From: DATNPX01 sp036702975
Lineage (GTDB): Bacteria; Cyanobacteriota; Vampirovibrionia; Obscuribacterales; Obscuribacteraceae
Length of the DNA: 64,000 bases
Reading direction: 5' to 3'
NCBI GenBank assembly: GCA_036702975.1
Contig: DATNPX010000049.1
Span: forward strand, 92,119 to 156,118
Part shown: positions 17,455 to 27,500 of the stretch, piece by piece
Layout: every line of letters starts with the position of its first letter
Numbering within the stretch: position 1 is the first letter of the stretch
Made by a program: the position numbers and the translations under genes
Notes under the pieces: model-generated
What the model saw: only the letters and a program-made list of their open reading frames with translations
What the model was told of the DNA's origin: nothing
The model's database searches: none

Positions 17455-17829
17455 TCATAGCGGAGCGAGAGTCACTTCGAGATAGAGCTCCTTCTTCATA
17501 TCTATGTCCCGAACGAAGCTTTTCGTATTCACCTTCTTGATTTTAAGTCTGTGATGACCAGGGGCTAGCAAACAGCGAAACGCACTGCCGCCCAAACCAC
17601 TCGCTTCCTCCCGCGCAAGGACGCCGACTTTGGTGCCGTCAATGAACACCTCCGCTCCGCTCGCATCACTGGTCGAACTTATGCACACATTACTTGCGCT
17701 GCTCGATTTCATGCGAGTCTCGAGGAACAAAATAGCCAACACGATAAACACCGTACAGAGCCACAAACGATTAGCACTCGACTGCTGCGGCTTGAGGACA
17801 GAGTTGATATGGTTACTTTCCGTCTGCAA
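17455..17829 (-). CDS. Membrane-anchored PEGA-like domain protein
   Basis: A 124-residue protein. One transmembrane helix near residues 22-38 (LWLCTVFIVLAILFLET) places the rest outside the cytoplasmic membrane. The C-terminal 75 residues look like a PEGA domain: SSTSDASGAEVFIDGTKVG, a glycine turn, LAPGHHRLKIKKVN and a final strand ELYLEVTLAPL. PEGA domains are small beta folds of surface proteins, often associated with the cell wall. It lies 41 bp downstream of the penicillin-binding protein gene on the same strand. Confidence 0.7.
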   Translation of the reverse strand: MQTESNHINSVLKPQQSSANRLWLCTVFIVLAILFLETRMKSSSASNVCISSTSDASGAEVFIDGTKVGVLAREEASGLGGSAFRCLLAPGHHRLKIKKVNTKSFVRDIDMKKELYLEVTLAPL

Positions 17830-17870
17830 AATTCACCGAGCTTGGTCGACCTACTCTAATTTGAATCGCG

Positions 17871-20336
17871 TCAGTACTGCCTGTCTTGAGTCGTCATCGG
17901 TGTGGGAGCAGTATAGACTGGGGTATAGCGTGTCGGCTGCGCAGCTGGATACAAGCGCCCGCCCTGCCCAGCTTGCAATGAATCACCCATTTTCATCATT
18001 ATGGTTGGAGCCGGCTGCTGGTATGGTGCAGGTGTTGTGTTATAACCGCGTGGCGGATAAGCGGGTGCTATAGGAGCGGAGTAATTTGGTGCTGGAGTCT
18101 GTATCTGAGGCGAGCCACCACCGTAACTTGGTGCAGAGTTTGGAACAAATGTGCCTGCCGGTTGTGGCGATTGAGGTTGCGAATTCGGTGCCGAGGCGGG
18201 CGGCACAGGAGCCATCATAGGACCCGGTAAAGGCCGAAGCTGCACGGGTTCTGCAGACTTGTTATCTTCGGCGGGCTTGCTGGAAGCTTCTGGATTTGTA
18301 TTGTCCTTAACGGGCTCGACAGTAACGCCTGAGTCGTTGACTGGAACGACCGTCGGACTAGTATCGATGTTCGGTTTCTTGTTGTCTTGATCGGCCGACG
18401 CAGCCTTGTCTGCATCAGCCTTATCCTTGGCTAACTTCAATTCACCAGTAGGAGCAACGAAGCTGCCTGCAGGAGTTGGGTGCGCGTCGTAATAAGCTTC
18501 GACATAGTGCTTCCAAATCTTTGCCATGACATCACCACCGGTGACGTTGCGCCCTGGGATGGGAAGATTTTCGTCATTACCGCCCCATACGGCTGTGCAA
18601 AGATCAGGTGTAAACCCAACGAACCAGATATCTTTCGATTCGTCGGCAGTACCGGTTTTTCCTGCGACAGGACGGTCGTCGAGCTTGGCACCAGTACCGG
18701 TACCAAACTTCACTACGCCTTGCATGATGTCCACCAGATTAGCCACCGGCTCAACTTGAAATACTTTGTCGACTTTTTGCTCGAACACTTCTACGATCTG
18801 GCCGCGATTGTTCTCGATTTTTCGCAATAGTTGCGGCTTGATCGCTACTCCCATACGCGCGAAAGTGGCATAGGCTCCAGCCATTTCCAAGGGCGTAACA
18901 GCCGAACTTCCAAGCGCAAGAGATAGATTGGGTTCGAGTTTTGTGGTGATGCCTGCCAGGCGCGCTGTCTCAATAACACTATCGACACCGACCAATTGTG
19001 TGATACGAACAGAGCAGACGTTTCGAGAGAAAGCAATTGCTTTCCGGATCGGAATGCGACCCATGAACTTATGGTCAAAGTTTTTCGGAGCATAATCAGG
19101 CAAACCGTATGGCTGCTTCACCACTAGTGGTGTGTCGTCGATGATACTATCCGGCGTCAGAACGCCTTTTATGAATGCCGTCAGATAGACGAACGGTTTG
19201 AACGAAGAGCCAGCGGTGTGCGGATTTGTGGCGCGATTGAATTGATGCTTCCAGAAATCCCCAACGCCACCGACAAGAGCGACTACCGCACCGTCAGGAA
19301 CATTGACCGAAACCAGCGCAGCTTGCGAAACACCTTTCGGCGCTTTCTTCAAGTCGGCGTTGAGAGAGTTCTCGGCGATTTGTTGAGCGATAGGGTCTAG
19401 ATTTGTGTACACGCGTAGCCCTTGTTGACGCATCTCAGACTGACTGAAGTGATCGCGCAAGGAATCTAAAACAGCACTTATGTAGTATGGAAACTTCTGC
19501 ATAGGGTTGACACCGCGCTTGAAGTTCAACTTCTCCTTCATGGCGAGCTTGCCCTGCGTTTCAGTTATGTAGCCATATTCGACCATCTTGTCGATAATTT
19601 CGTGTTGGCGTTCCAAGGCAGCTTTGCGATTTGCAGGAGCTCCCAGTTCAGACGGAGCTTTGACAAGACCAGCTAGAAATGCGGCTTGAGAAAGGTCTAG
19701 CTCGGCGGCGCTGCGGTCAAAATAGCGCGATGCAGCACGTTCGATTCCGTAGGCGTTGTTGCCGAAAAAGACCTGGTTCAGATACATTTCCAGGATCTTC
19801 TCTTTAGTATATTTCTGCTCTATCTCCCAGGCCATCAAGGCTTCTTTAACCTTGCGGTCCATAGTTCGCTGAGCATCAGTGAAGAAAAGATTTTTGATCA
19901 ACTGTTGCGTGATCGTCGAACCGCCTTCAACCACGTGTCCTTTGGTTAAATTGACTAGCGACGCACGCCCGATACTGACAAAGTTAATGCCGTGATGCTC
20001 GAAAAAGTGGTGGTCTTCAGCAGCCAGCATCGCCTGCTGCATCTGCGGTGATATCTGGTTGAGCGGAACGACTCTTCTATCTTGGTCGCCCTCAACCGTA
20101 CAAATGAGGTGGTCGTTGCGGTCAAAGATTTGAATCGCCTCGATCGGCTCATACTTCTCCACCATTGTCAGGTCGGGAATGTCCTTCATGTACTTCCAGG
20201 CAAAGGCGACGACACAACCTATTGCCACAGCAAACACAACGCCGACCAGAACGAAGAGTGCTTTAAACACTTTGCCCGCTGTTAGCGGCGCGTTCCGTTT
20301 GCGCCGTTGCATTTCGGCTGAGCGACGAGTGACCAA
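17871..20336 (-). CDS. Class A penicillin-binding protein (PBP1A type)
   Basis: An 821-residue bifunctional peptidoglycan synthase. A short cytoplasmic basic segment and one membrane helix (residues about 25-50) precede the GT51 glycosyltransferase domain. This domain has AAEDHHFFEHHGINF, GGSTITQQLIKN near 137-148 and KVKEALMAWEIEQKYTKEKI. The transpeptidase domain has SSFK near 376-379 (SxxK), SRN near 434-436 and KTGT near 556-559. The last 190 residues are a low-complexity Pro/Gln/Ala/Ser-rich tail, probably disordered. Acts in the periplasm on lipid II and glycan strands. The 5' side is transcribed away from the DoxX gene on the same strand. Confidence 0.96.
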   Translation of the reverse strand: MVTRRSAEMQRRKRNAPLTAGKVFKALFVLVGVVFAVAIGCVVAFAWKYMKDIPDLTMVEKYEPIEAIQIFDRNDHLICTVEGDQDRRVVPLNQISPQMQQAMLAAEDHHFFEHHGINFVSIGRASLVNLTKGHVVEGGSTITQQLIKNLFFTDAQRTMDRKVKEALMAWEIEQKYTKEKILEMYLNQVFFGNNAYGIERAASRYFDRSAAELDLSQAAFLAGLVKAPSELGAPANRKAALERQHEIIDKMVEYGYITETQGKLAMKEKLNFKRGVNPMQKFPYYISAVLDSLRDHFSQSEMRQQGLRVYTNLDPIAQQIAENSLNADLKKAPKGVSQAALVSVNVPDGAVVALVGGVGDFWKHQFNRATNPHTAGSSFKPFVYLTAFIKGVLTPDSIIDDTPLVVKQPYGLPDYAPKNFDHKFMGRIPIRKAIAFSRNVCSVRITQLVGVDSVIETARLAGITTKLEPNLSLALGSSAVTPLEMAGAYATFARMGVAIKPQLLRKIENNRGQIVEVFEQKVDKVFQVEPVANLVDIMQGVVKFGTGTGAKLDDRPVAGKTGTADESKDIWFVGFTPDLCTAVWGGNDENLPIPGRNVTGGDVMAKIWKHYVEAYYDAHPTPAGSFVAPTGELKLAKDKADADKAASADQDNKKPNIDTSPTVVPVNDSGVTVEPVKDNTNPEASSKPAEDNKSAEPVQLRPLPGPMMAPVPPASAPNSQPQSPQPAGTFVPNSAPSYGGGSPQIQTPAPNYSAPIAPAYPPRGYNTTPAPYQQPAPTIMMKMGDSLQAGQGGRLYPAAQPTRYTPVYTAPTPMTTQDRQY

Positions 20337-20497
20337 GACGGCTCCTGAAAGATTTTAGGCAGAGAGAGCTATAAGGCTGCATTTGCGCCTCGCCGGTCAT
20401 TATATAACGATGACGGGCAGCACCGCCCTGGGAATGCAGCGTGAAGCACGGCAAATGCTCGGCCGCACCATCGCTTCAGGCTTGCGGGCGCTTGAAA

Positions 20498-20932
20498 TCA
20501 GCCAGCTTTAGGATCTTTCGAAACCTTGTGAACAATGTAAATCATCACGAACTGCAGGGGCAGCCTGGCCCACAAAAGCAAATGAGGTAAGAACCCAAAG
20601 TCTATTCTGTTGATAGCCATGTTTATGTTTGCCGGAAACACAGCCAGAAGCAAAGCAACCAAACCATTTCCGGCGAAACTACGCGTTCTGCTGCACAATA
20701 ATCCGAGTCCACCAAGAATTTCGAAGGCGCCACTTAGATAGACCAACTCTTTCTTGCCGGGCAAAATCTCCGGCACGATCTGCACAAACCCTGCTGGACG
20801 AGTGAAGTGAAGCGTACCGACACTAACGAAAAAAACTGACACGAGAAGCCTTGCAATGGCTAGTCCCCAATCTTGCTTGCTCCGGCTCTTACAATTGCAG
20901 TGGTTCTTATGCACGATTTGGACTCTGTTCAT
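20498..20932 (-). CDS. DoxX-family membrane protein
   Basis: A 144-residue protein with four predicted membrane helices (LAIARLLVSVFFVSVGTLHF, LVYLSGAFEILGGLGLL, GNGLVALLLAVFPANINMAI, LLWARLPLQFVMIYIVHKV). The segment FTRPAGFVQIVPEILPGKK and the general pattern fit the DoxX/YphA family. Role uncertain; members occur as small quinone-linked or redox-related membrane subunits. It begins with a basic cysteine-containing extension (KNHCNCKSRSKQDW). It lies upstream of the penicillin-binding protein gene on the same strand, 160 bp apart. Confidence 0.8.
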   Translation of the reverse strand: MNRVQIVHKNHCNCKSRSKQDWGLAIARLLVSVFFVSVGTLHFTRPAGFVQIVPEILPGKKELVYLSGAFEILGGLGLLCSRTRSFAGNGLVALLLAVFPANINMAINRIDFGFLPHLLLWARLPLQFVMIYIVHKVSKDPKAG

Positions 20933-21523
20933 TTACTGACTGAATGACTAAGAGTGCTTCATTCAAGTATCTTCGCAAACCAATCTTCTTTTAAATCAAT
21001 TTCAACGAACAGAAGACAAAGATGAAGAAGATGTCACCAAATTCGGTAGCACGCGCTGGTGGCGGCTTCAGATATTAAACTCCAACGTTGCAAATATACA
21101 AGAGCGTAGGCGATCTATATCCGGAACAACACCGTATATAAGTAATCTCTGATCAGTCTAATTTTCAGGCATCTTAATGAAAAAATTGGTCGGAAACTTT
21201 ATGGCATTCACCGTGGTCTAATGCCTTGGAGTCACAAACTAATGGAAACCTGGAAACTCGGTAATTACGGAAGCTCGGAATCCCGGAATCACTGGCGACT
21301 TGGCGGTCTCGATTGCGAGACCCGGAATCTCGGAAATCTGGAAGCATTTAAAGTGGAATCCCGACCGACGCTGGCTTAAGCTGGCGTCGGTCACTTTTTG
21401 CGGGTTTGTGGGATTGTTTTTTGTTGTTTTTTGTTGAGAACTGTTGGGACAGTTCAACCAACGAAAAGCAGTTTCTAATTTGCCGCTGGATAAATCGTGG
21501 CAGCAGCGTTCCGAGACGTTATT
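20933..21523. other. Intergenic region with hairpins, no gene seen
   Basis: This 590-bp stretch has two strong inverted repeats: GGTCTCG-ATTG-CGAGACC at 21305-21322, and GACCGACGC...GCGTCGGTC at 21363-21392 (12-nt loop) followed by ACTTTTTG and T-rich DNA. The latter could be a plus-strand terminator or part of a small RNA. Around 21240-21350 a loose repeat of GGAA-CTCGG-like units occurs. No convincing open frame. Confidence 0.5.
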
Positions 21524-22126
21524 TCAGGCCGAAAGGACGCGAGTGAAGCGGTCTATGAAAATATCATTCAACCATGCCGGCATAAGAGCACTACAGCCTC
21601 TCAAATCGAGGCGCTCAGCCCGATTCAAATTGCGAAAGACAAAACGCGCGGCTCTTTCAATATGATCATCTTCCCCGAAATGCCATAACGCATAGACCTT
21701 CTCACCAGTTGTGGACTCGCATAGCCTCATTTTGCGCTGCGCAATCCCTTTGTATTTAATGGGTCCTCGAATGGATTCAAATCCGCTCGTATGTCCGTTG
21801 ATCGCAAATGTTTTGCCGTCCGACTGCTTGGTTGGTTCTTCCTCGCGAAGTATTCCAAGTTGATGCAGAACATCCGTAGCAAACTTATGGATGTTCTTCC
21901 CGAAGGCAGCAGCTTTGATGTGTGCGATTTTTTCAATTGATGGATTCGTGTTCGGATCTTGAACAAAAACACCACGAGCCAATCTTCTGATCTGACCAGA
22001 CCTAACCATAATATGTAGACATTGATCAACGGCACCGCGTTTTCCGTATTTCAAGACATCTCTGGTCGTAAAAACAGTTGTGGCATCAATGTTTGCGAGG
22101 TGGGTGCGAATGCCTGCTGTAGCCAT
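21524..22126 (-). CDS. AbiEi/DUF6088-like antitoxin-type regulator
   Basis: About 200 residues from the Met of MATAGIRTHLANID; the open frame extends to 22189 but the later start is more plausible. The N-terminal winged helix (TTRDVLKYGKRGAVDQCLHI, then RSGQIRRLARGVFVQDP) is typical of AbiEi-type and DUF6088 antitoxins, which repress type IV abortive-infection modules. The C-terminal half has TGEKVYALWHFGEDDHIERA and a conserved-looking GCSALMPAWL. No AbiEii nucleotidyltransferase toxin gene lies next to it, so it may be an orphan or a general regulator. Family assignment is by pattern only. Confidence 0.65.
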   Translation of the reverse strand: MATAGIRTHLANIDATTVFTTRDVLKYGKRGAVDQCLHIMVRSGQIRRLARGVFVQDPNTNPSIEKIAHIKAAAFGKNIHKFATDVLHQLGILREEEPTKQSDGKTFAINGHTSGFESIRGPIKYKGIAQRKMRLCESTTGEKVYALWHFGEDDHIERAARFVFRNLNRAERLDLRGCSALMPAWLNDIFIDRFTRVLSA

Positions 22127-22259
22127 TATTGAATCCTCCTTCCGAGTATCGCTATCTACTAATACGAAGTGCGAGGAGGAAAAGTTCAACTGTTGTCAGA
22201 GCTCAGGGGGAATTTTCTGAAGGTTTCTTGTTTTTTTGGATCCGTTTTTGGCATTCGGA

Positions 22260-22363
22260 GAACCTGAGAAATTTCGCGGAATTTCTCAAGTTCTCTTGAA
22301 AGGGAAATCCAGACCCTTTTCGGACCGCCGAAAACAAAAAAGCTGCCTGAACAGCAGCTTTTT
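22260..22363. terminator. Hairpins between the AbiEi-like and xer genes
   Basis: Two hairpins. At 22260-22293 a 14-bp stem with one mismatch (GAACCTGAGAAATT/AATTTCTCAAGTTC). At 22337-22363 a stem AAAAAGCTGC/GCAGCTTTTT with a 7-nt loop, A-rich before and T-rich after. The second is a typical bidirectional intrinsic terminator. Confidence 0.7.
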
Positions 22364-22393
22364 CGATAGTTTGAGTCCCTTCGCGAGAAGATC

Positions 22394-23371
22394 TCAGGCG
22401 CGCGGATGGCTCGTTTGATACACGCGGCGCAACCGCTCGAGACTCACGTGAGTATAAATCTGAGTGGTACTTATAGTAGTGTGTCCAAGAAGGTCTTGGA
22501 CAACTCTCAAGTCAGCTCCACCTTCGAGCAAGTGAGTAGCGAACGTGTGACGCAGAGTGTGCGGAGTAATCACTTTATTGATGCCCGCCATCTTGGCGTA
22601 CTTCAAAACGATACGGTGCACTGAGCGCGACGACAAGCGAGTTGCCTGACGGCTAACGAAGAGCGGATGCTCTGGCTGAGGCACCCGGCCGCCAGCCAAC
22701 TTAGACCAGTGGTCTGTGAGATAGCTCTGCATCCATTGCTGGGCACTGTCATTCAAAAGAACAACACGCTCTTTTGAGCCCTTGCCCATAACACGCATCT
22801 CTTTCGCGGCAGGATCGTAGTCTTGCACACGCAAACCGCAAAGTTCGCTAACGCGCATGCCTGAGGCATAGAGAACTTCCATCAGGGCGCGGTCCCGTAC
22901 GCCGAGTGATGATGAATCGGTAACAGCGAGAAGTTTGGTTACTTCTTCTCGATCAAGGCAAGACGGAAGGCGTCGTGCCAATTTGGGGCCACGCACCATC
23001 TTCGACGGATCTTCGTCGATAAGCTGCTCACGTCTCAAATAGCGATAGAAACTGCGAATCGCTGAAATCTTGCGAGCTACAGTCGGGCGACTGTAACTAT
23101 CCTGCATTTGCCGGATGTACTCTCTCAGACTATCGGCTTCCAGCAATCCCGATGACGACGACGACTTGACTTCAGCCACCTGTTCACTTTCCGCCGGAGC
23201 GTTTTCGTGTTCAGGTCTGAAATCCATTGTGTTCGATGCCTGCGAACCGCTCTCAATGAGCTGCTTCAAATCATTCATGTAGGCACGAATAGTGTTTGAC
23301 GAATAATTTCTCTCGAGTTCCAGGTAGCCGGCGAATTGATCTAGCCAGACTTGTCCTCTACTTCCATCCAC
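22394..23371 (-). CDS. xerC: XerC/XerD-type tyrosine recombinase
   Basis: A 325-residue recombinase that resolves chromosome dimers at dif in most bacteria. The N-terminal core-binding domain opens with LDQFAGYLELERNYSSNTIRAY. It is interrupted at about 45-85 by a Ser/Glu-rich low-complexity insert not usual in XerC or XerD. The catalytic domain has Arg in ASGMRVSELCGLR near 171, Lys in VMGKGSKER, HTLRHTF near 270-276, LLGHTTISTTQIYTHV near 294-309 with His and the Tyr nucleophile. Which of XerC, XerD or a single Xer it is cannot be decided. It is followed by a terminator. Confidence 0.9.
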   Translation of the reverse strand: MDGSRGQVWLDQFAGYLELERNYSSNTIRAYMNDLKQLIESGSQASNTMDFRPEHENAPAESEQVAEVKSSSSSGLLEADSLREYIRQMQDSYSRPTVARKISAIRSFYRYLRREQLIDEDPSKMVRGPKLARRLPSCLDREEVTKLLAVTDSSSLGVRDRALMEVLYASGMRVSELCGLRVQDYDPAAKEMRVMGKGSKERVVLLNDSAQQWMQSYLTDHWSKLAGGRVPQPEHPLFVSRQATRLSSRSVHRIVLKYAKMAGINKVITPHTLRHTFATHLLEGGADLRVVQDLLGHTTISTTQIYTHVSLERLRRVYQTSHPRA

Positions 23372-24081
23372 AACAAACCAACTTTCTAGTGACGGTTACA
23401 AATGCCAGCCCCATTATGAAAAGTTCACGATCTGAAGTAAAGGCCTTTTTTCAATTATCCGACCTTAATTTCATCCGACGGCATCCGATAAATTCCCATC
23501 CTCCCAAGCCCAGCAAGCATTCGAGGAGCTTGACAAAGCACCACATATAGTTTCACGTCCGATAATACTCGACAACCCATCTTGCGGCTTTCACCACCGC
23601 TTTGCAATGTGTCATGCTTTAAAACTATCAACTAGCCAAGGTCTTGACCATCTTCGAACCGTTAAAAAGTGACAACAAAATGGCACCGAAAGCGGTGCCA
23701 TGTCCTCCGTCAAATTTTGTGGAGAAAGACTCCAAGTCGCGGAGACGAATAGTAGCAGCAAGTTTTTTGCTCCGGTACCACTAAGCAGATGCGCGTACTA
23801 CACATACTACGTACTACACATACTACGTACCACACATACTACGTACCACACATACTAAAGGTAAAGGTTGTTTCAAACGAGATGCCGAAAGCAACGGCAC
23901 GACATCATATTCTGACTTAGAGACAGGCAGCCTTGTGCTAGTCAACTATAACTATAAAAAATGGACGTGCTTCGCTCCTAGAGCAGCACCAACCAAACAC
24001 ATGGATGCCTGGACCAACGAACACACAGCATCCCGCTGGCTATAGACGCTCGGCTCCACCACAGTATCCAAGCAAAACTTA
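23372..24081. other. Long intergenic region with a hairpin and tandem repeats
   Basis: No gene was recognised in this 710-bp stretch. A perfect 9-bp hairpin (ATGGCACCG-AAAG-CGGTGCCAT) lies at 23680-23701; its minus-strand 3' side is TTTTGTTGTC, so it could terminate minus-strand transcription coming from the selenocysteine tRNA. A 16-bp tandem repeat lies at 23794-23857. Confidence 0.55.
23794..23857. repeat. Four tandem copies of a 16-bp repeat
   Basis: Units start at 23794, 23810, 23826 and 23842. Copies one and two are CGTACTACACATACTA; copies three and four carry one change (CGTACCACACATACTA). Units abut with no spacers, so this is not a CRISPR. Confidence 0.9.
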
Positions 24082-24177
24082 CGGGGATGCGTGGGAATCG
24101 AACCCACCCAGGACAGCGCTAGTCTGCCCCGCAACGATTTTGAAGACCGCACACCACACCAGCGATGCTCCATCCCC
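24082..24177 (-). tRNA. selC: Selenocysteine tRNA, tRNA-Sec(UCA)
   Basis: A 96-nt tRNA with every special mark of tRNA-Sec. The anticodon loop is CTTCAAA with anticodon TCA. A long D-stem of 6 bp (CATCGC/GTGGTG) closes a 4-nt loop. The anticodon stem is GCGGT/ATCGT, with two G-U pairs. A long variable arm (GGGCAG/CTGTCC) is followed by a T-arm GTGGG-TTCGATT-CCCAC, an acceptor GGGGATG/CATCCCC and discriminator G. Position 8 of the acceptor is G-G, so the eighth acceptor pair of canonical bacterial tRNA-Sec is unpaired here. It decodes UGA as selenocysteine; selA, selB and selD must lie outside the window. Confidence 0.92.
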
Positions 24178-24434
24178 GCTCGGATTGTAGATCATCCAGA
24201 AAGCCTCAGCATGCTGAATGTGCCTTAGATCCGCCTGGCAACCCGCAAAACGGCGCTTTTTCAAGCGCAAACACAAGAGGAACAAACTCTTACCTACATT
24301 AAGAAATAACGAAATCAAGTAGGAAGCTTTTAATAAACGGATAATGTGTGATTTGGTGCCGCAAAAACTTTGATTAGAGAAATTTAAACAAAGTTTCTGT
24401 CACGCGCCGTACTTTATCTTTCCCAATATTTGGA

Positions 24435-24464
24435 TTGACAATACAATTAATCTCTACGTATATT
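24435..24464 (+). promoter_or_regulatory. Predicted sigma-70 promoter of the rpoB operon
   Basis: A perfect TTGACA at 24435-24440 and TATATT at 24459-24464 with an 18-bp spacer, about 75 bp before the rpoB start. It would give a leader of about 70 nt. Confidence 0.65.
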
Positions 24465-24538
24465 TGCACCCTTGTGCCTGCATTTGCCTGTCGCAAGCAA
24501 CTGCCTGTCGAATCCTGCCATACATCCAGAGGTAATAG

Positions 24539-27500
24539 ATGGCTTTAGAGTTATCTGAGCGCGTCCGAACCTACGGGGTTAGCTCACGCATCGCTGATCT
24601 ACCCGACTTAGCCGAAATACAAAAGAGTTCCTTCAAGTGGTTCATTGATGAGGGACTCGGAGAAGAGTTACGAGCTTTCAGTCCGATCAAGGACTATACC
24701 GGAAGGCTCGAATTGCACTTCTTGCCTAGCTACACTTTCGAAGATCACACAGAGCCTAACAAGCCTAAAACTCCGGAAGACGCCCGTTCAATGGATGCGA
24801 GCTATACAAAGAAGCTCCGCATTCAAATGCGATTGGTTAATCGCGAAATTGGCGAAATTAAAGAACAAGAGATTTACGTCGGCGACATCCCAATGATGAC
24901 CGACCGTGGAACTTTCATTATCAACGGCGCCGAGCGCGTCATTGTCAGCCAAATCGTTCGTAGCCCTGGTATCTACTACAAACGCGAAGTTGATACCAAC
25001 GGTAAACGTACTTTCTCCGCCACCCTCATTCCTAACCGTGGCGCTTGGCTCAAGTTCGAGACTGACGTCAACGACGTCATCTACGTCAAGATCGACAAAA
25101 ACCGCAAACTTCCTGCCACCACTCTTTTGAGAGCACTTGGCTATTCCGACCAGGAAATGGAAAGTTTGTTCCGTCACCGTGACTTTTTGAAAAAGACGCT
25201 CGACAAAGACAACACCAAGTCACGCGAAGACTCGTTGATCGAAGTCTATCGTAAGCTCAGACCAGGCGACCCGCCGTCTGTTGCCGGTGGACAGAGCATC
25301 ATCGACAGCCGCTTCTTTGATGACAAGCGTTACGACCTCGGTAAGGTCGGCCGCTATAAGTTGAACAAGAAGCTGAGCTTGTCGATTCCTGAGCAATCGC
25401 GCACATTGAGCCGCGAAGATATCGTCGCTGCAGTTGACTACTTGATCGGCTTGCATTATGACGAAGGTCATGTTGATGACATCGACCATCTCGGCAATCG
25501 CCGCATCAGATCGGTCGGCGAACTGCTTCAGAACCAGTTCAGAATCGGTTTGACACGTTTGGAAAGAATCGTGCGTGAGCGTATGACGTTGCAAGACGCC
25601 GACACACTCACTCCTGCGAATCTTCTCAACACCAAGCCGTTGGTCGCTGCTATCCGTGAATTCTTCGGTTCATCGCAGTTGTCACAGTTCATGGATCAAA
25701 CAAATCCGTTGGCTGAGCTGACTCACAAACGCAGATTGTCAGCGTTGGGTCCCGGCGGTCTCTCCAGAGAGCGCGCTGGATTCGCGGTTCGCGACATCCA
25801 CCCCAGCCACTACGGAAGAATCTGTCCGGTAGAGACGCCAGAAGGTCCAAACGCTGGTCTTATCGGATCGCTTGCTACTCACGCTCGTGTCAACGAATAT
25901 GGATTCATTGAAACTCCATATAGAAAGGTTGTCTCTGGCCGAGTCAGCGACGAAGTTCTCTACTTGACTGCAGACGAAGAAGACAAGTACCGCGTTGCCC
26001 CCGGTGACGTACCTGTCAAAGACAATGGTGACTTCGTTCACCCTCTCATCCCTGTGCGCTATAAAGCTGAGTTCATCGAAACTACAGCCGACCACGTTGA
26101 CTTCGTTGGCGTCAGCCCGATTCAAATTGTGTCGGTAGGAACAGCTTTGATACCGTTCCTCGAGCACGACGACGCTAACCGCGCCCTCATGGGTTCGAAC
26201 ATGCAACGTCAATCGGTGCCTCTCGTTCGCACTGAGCGCGCGATGGTGACAACTGGTATCGAGAAACAGGCCGCCCGCGACTCGGGTATGGTGCTCGTCT
26301 CCGATCTGGAAGGAAAAGTCGAATACGTGTCGGCTTCGGCCATTCACGTGCGCACTAAGGACAAGCGTCTCGTCAAATATCGCTTGTCTAAGTTCCAACG
26401 TTCCAACCAAGACACCTGCTTGAACCAGAAGCCGATCGTTCAAGTCGGCGAGAACATCGTTCCGGGACAGATCATCGCCGACGGTGCTGCCACCAATACT
26501 GGTGAACTGGCCGTAGGACGAAACCTGCTCGTCGCGTTCATGCCGTGGGAAGGCTACAACTTCGAAGACGCTATCTTGATCAGCCAACGCCTCGTGTTCG
26601 ACGAAGTGTTGACCTCGATTCACATCGAAAAGCTCGAGATTGATGCTCGTTCGACCAAGTTGGGTCCGGAAGAGATCACGCGCGAAGTTCCGAACGTATC
26701 GGAAGAGTCGCTGCGTCACCTCGATGAAACCGGCATCGTAAGAATCGGTTCGCGCGTTTATCCTGACGACATCCTAGTCGGCAAGATCACACCGAAAGGT
26801 GAATCTGAGCACCCACCGGAAGAGAAATTGCTTCGCGCAATCTTCGGTGAAAAGGCTAGAGACGTTCGCGATAACTCGTTGCGTGTTCCGCACGGTGAAG
26901 GCGGTCGCGTCGTAGACGTCAAAGTCTTCGACCGCGAAAAAGGTGATGAACTACCGCCAGTCGCCAACAAAGTGGTGCGTGTCTACATCGCTCAGAAACG
27001 CAAGATCAGCGTCGGCGATAAAGTCGCCGGACGTCACGGTAACAAAGGTATCGTCGCTAAGATACTACCTACCGAAGACATGCCGTTCTTGCCAGATGGC
27101 ACTCCAGTCGACATCGTTCTCAACCCGCTTGGTGTGCCGAGCCGTATGAACGTCGGTCAGACATTCGAAACCTTGCTCGGTTTGGCAGCAATGCTCACCG
27201 GACATCGCTACGAAGTGCCACCATTCGACGAAATGTACAAGAAAGAAGCATCTTCAGTGCTCGTTCACGACGAGATCAAGAAAGGCAAAGACGTTGCCGG
27301 AACCGAATGGGTCGGCGACGACGGTAAAGTCATTCTGCACGACGGACGCACGGGCGATCCTTTCGACAACGCGGTCACGGTCGGCAAAATCTATATGATG
27401 AAGCTGGTCCACCTCGTAGACGATAAGATTCACGCACGTTCGACCGGTCCTTACAGCCTAGTCACGCAACAACCCCTCGGTGGTAAAGCGCAATTCGGCG

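Noticed and set aside
23794..23857. Possible CRISPR array
   Set aside because: The units abut directly without spacers and are only 16 bp.
25739..26719. A 326-codon open frame on the minus strand opposite rpoB
   Set aside because: It lies wholly inside rpoB, is rich in residues expected from antisense reading of a biased codon set, and has no recognisable domain.
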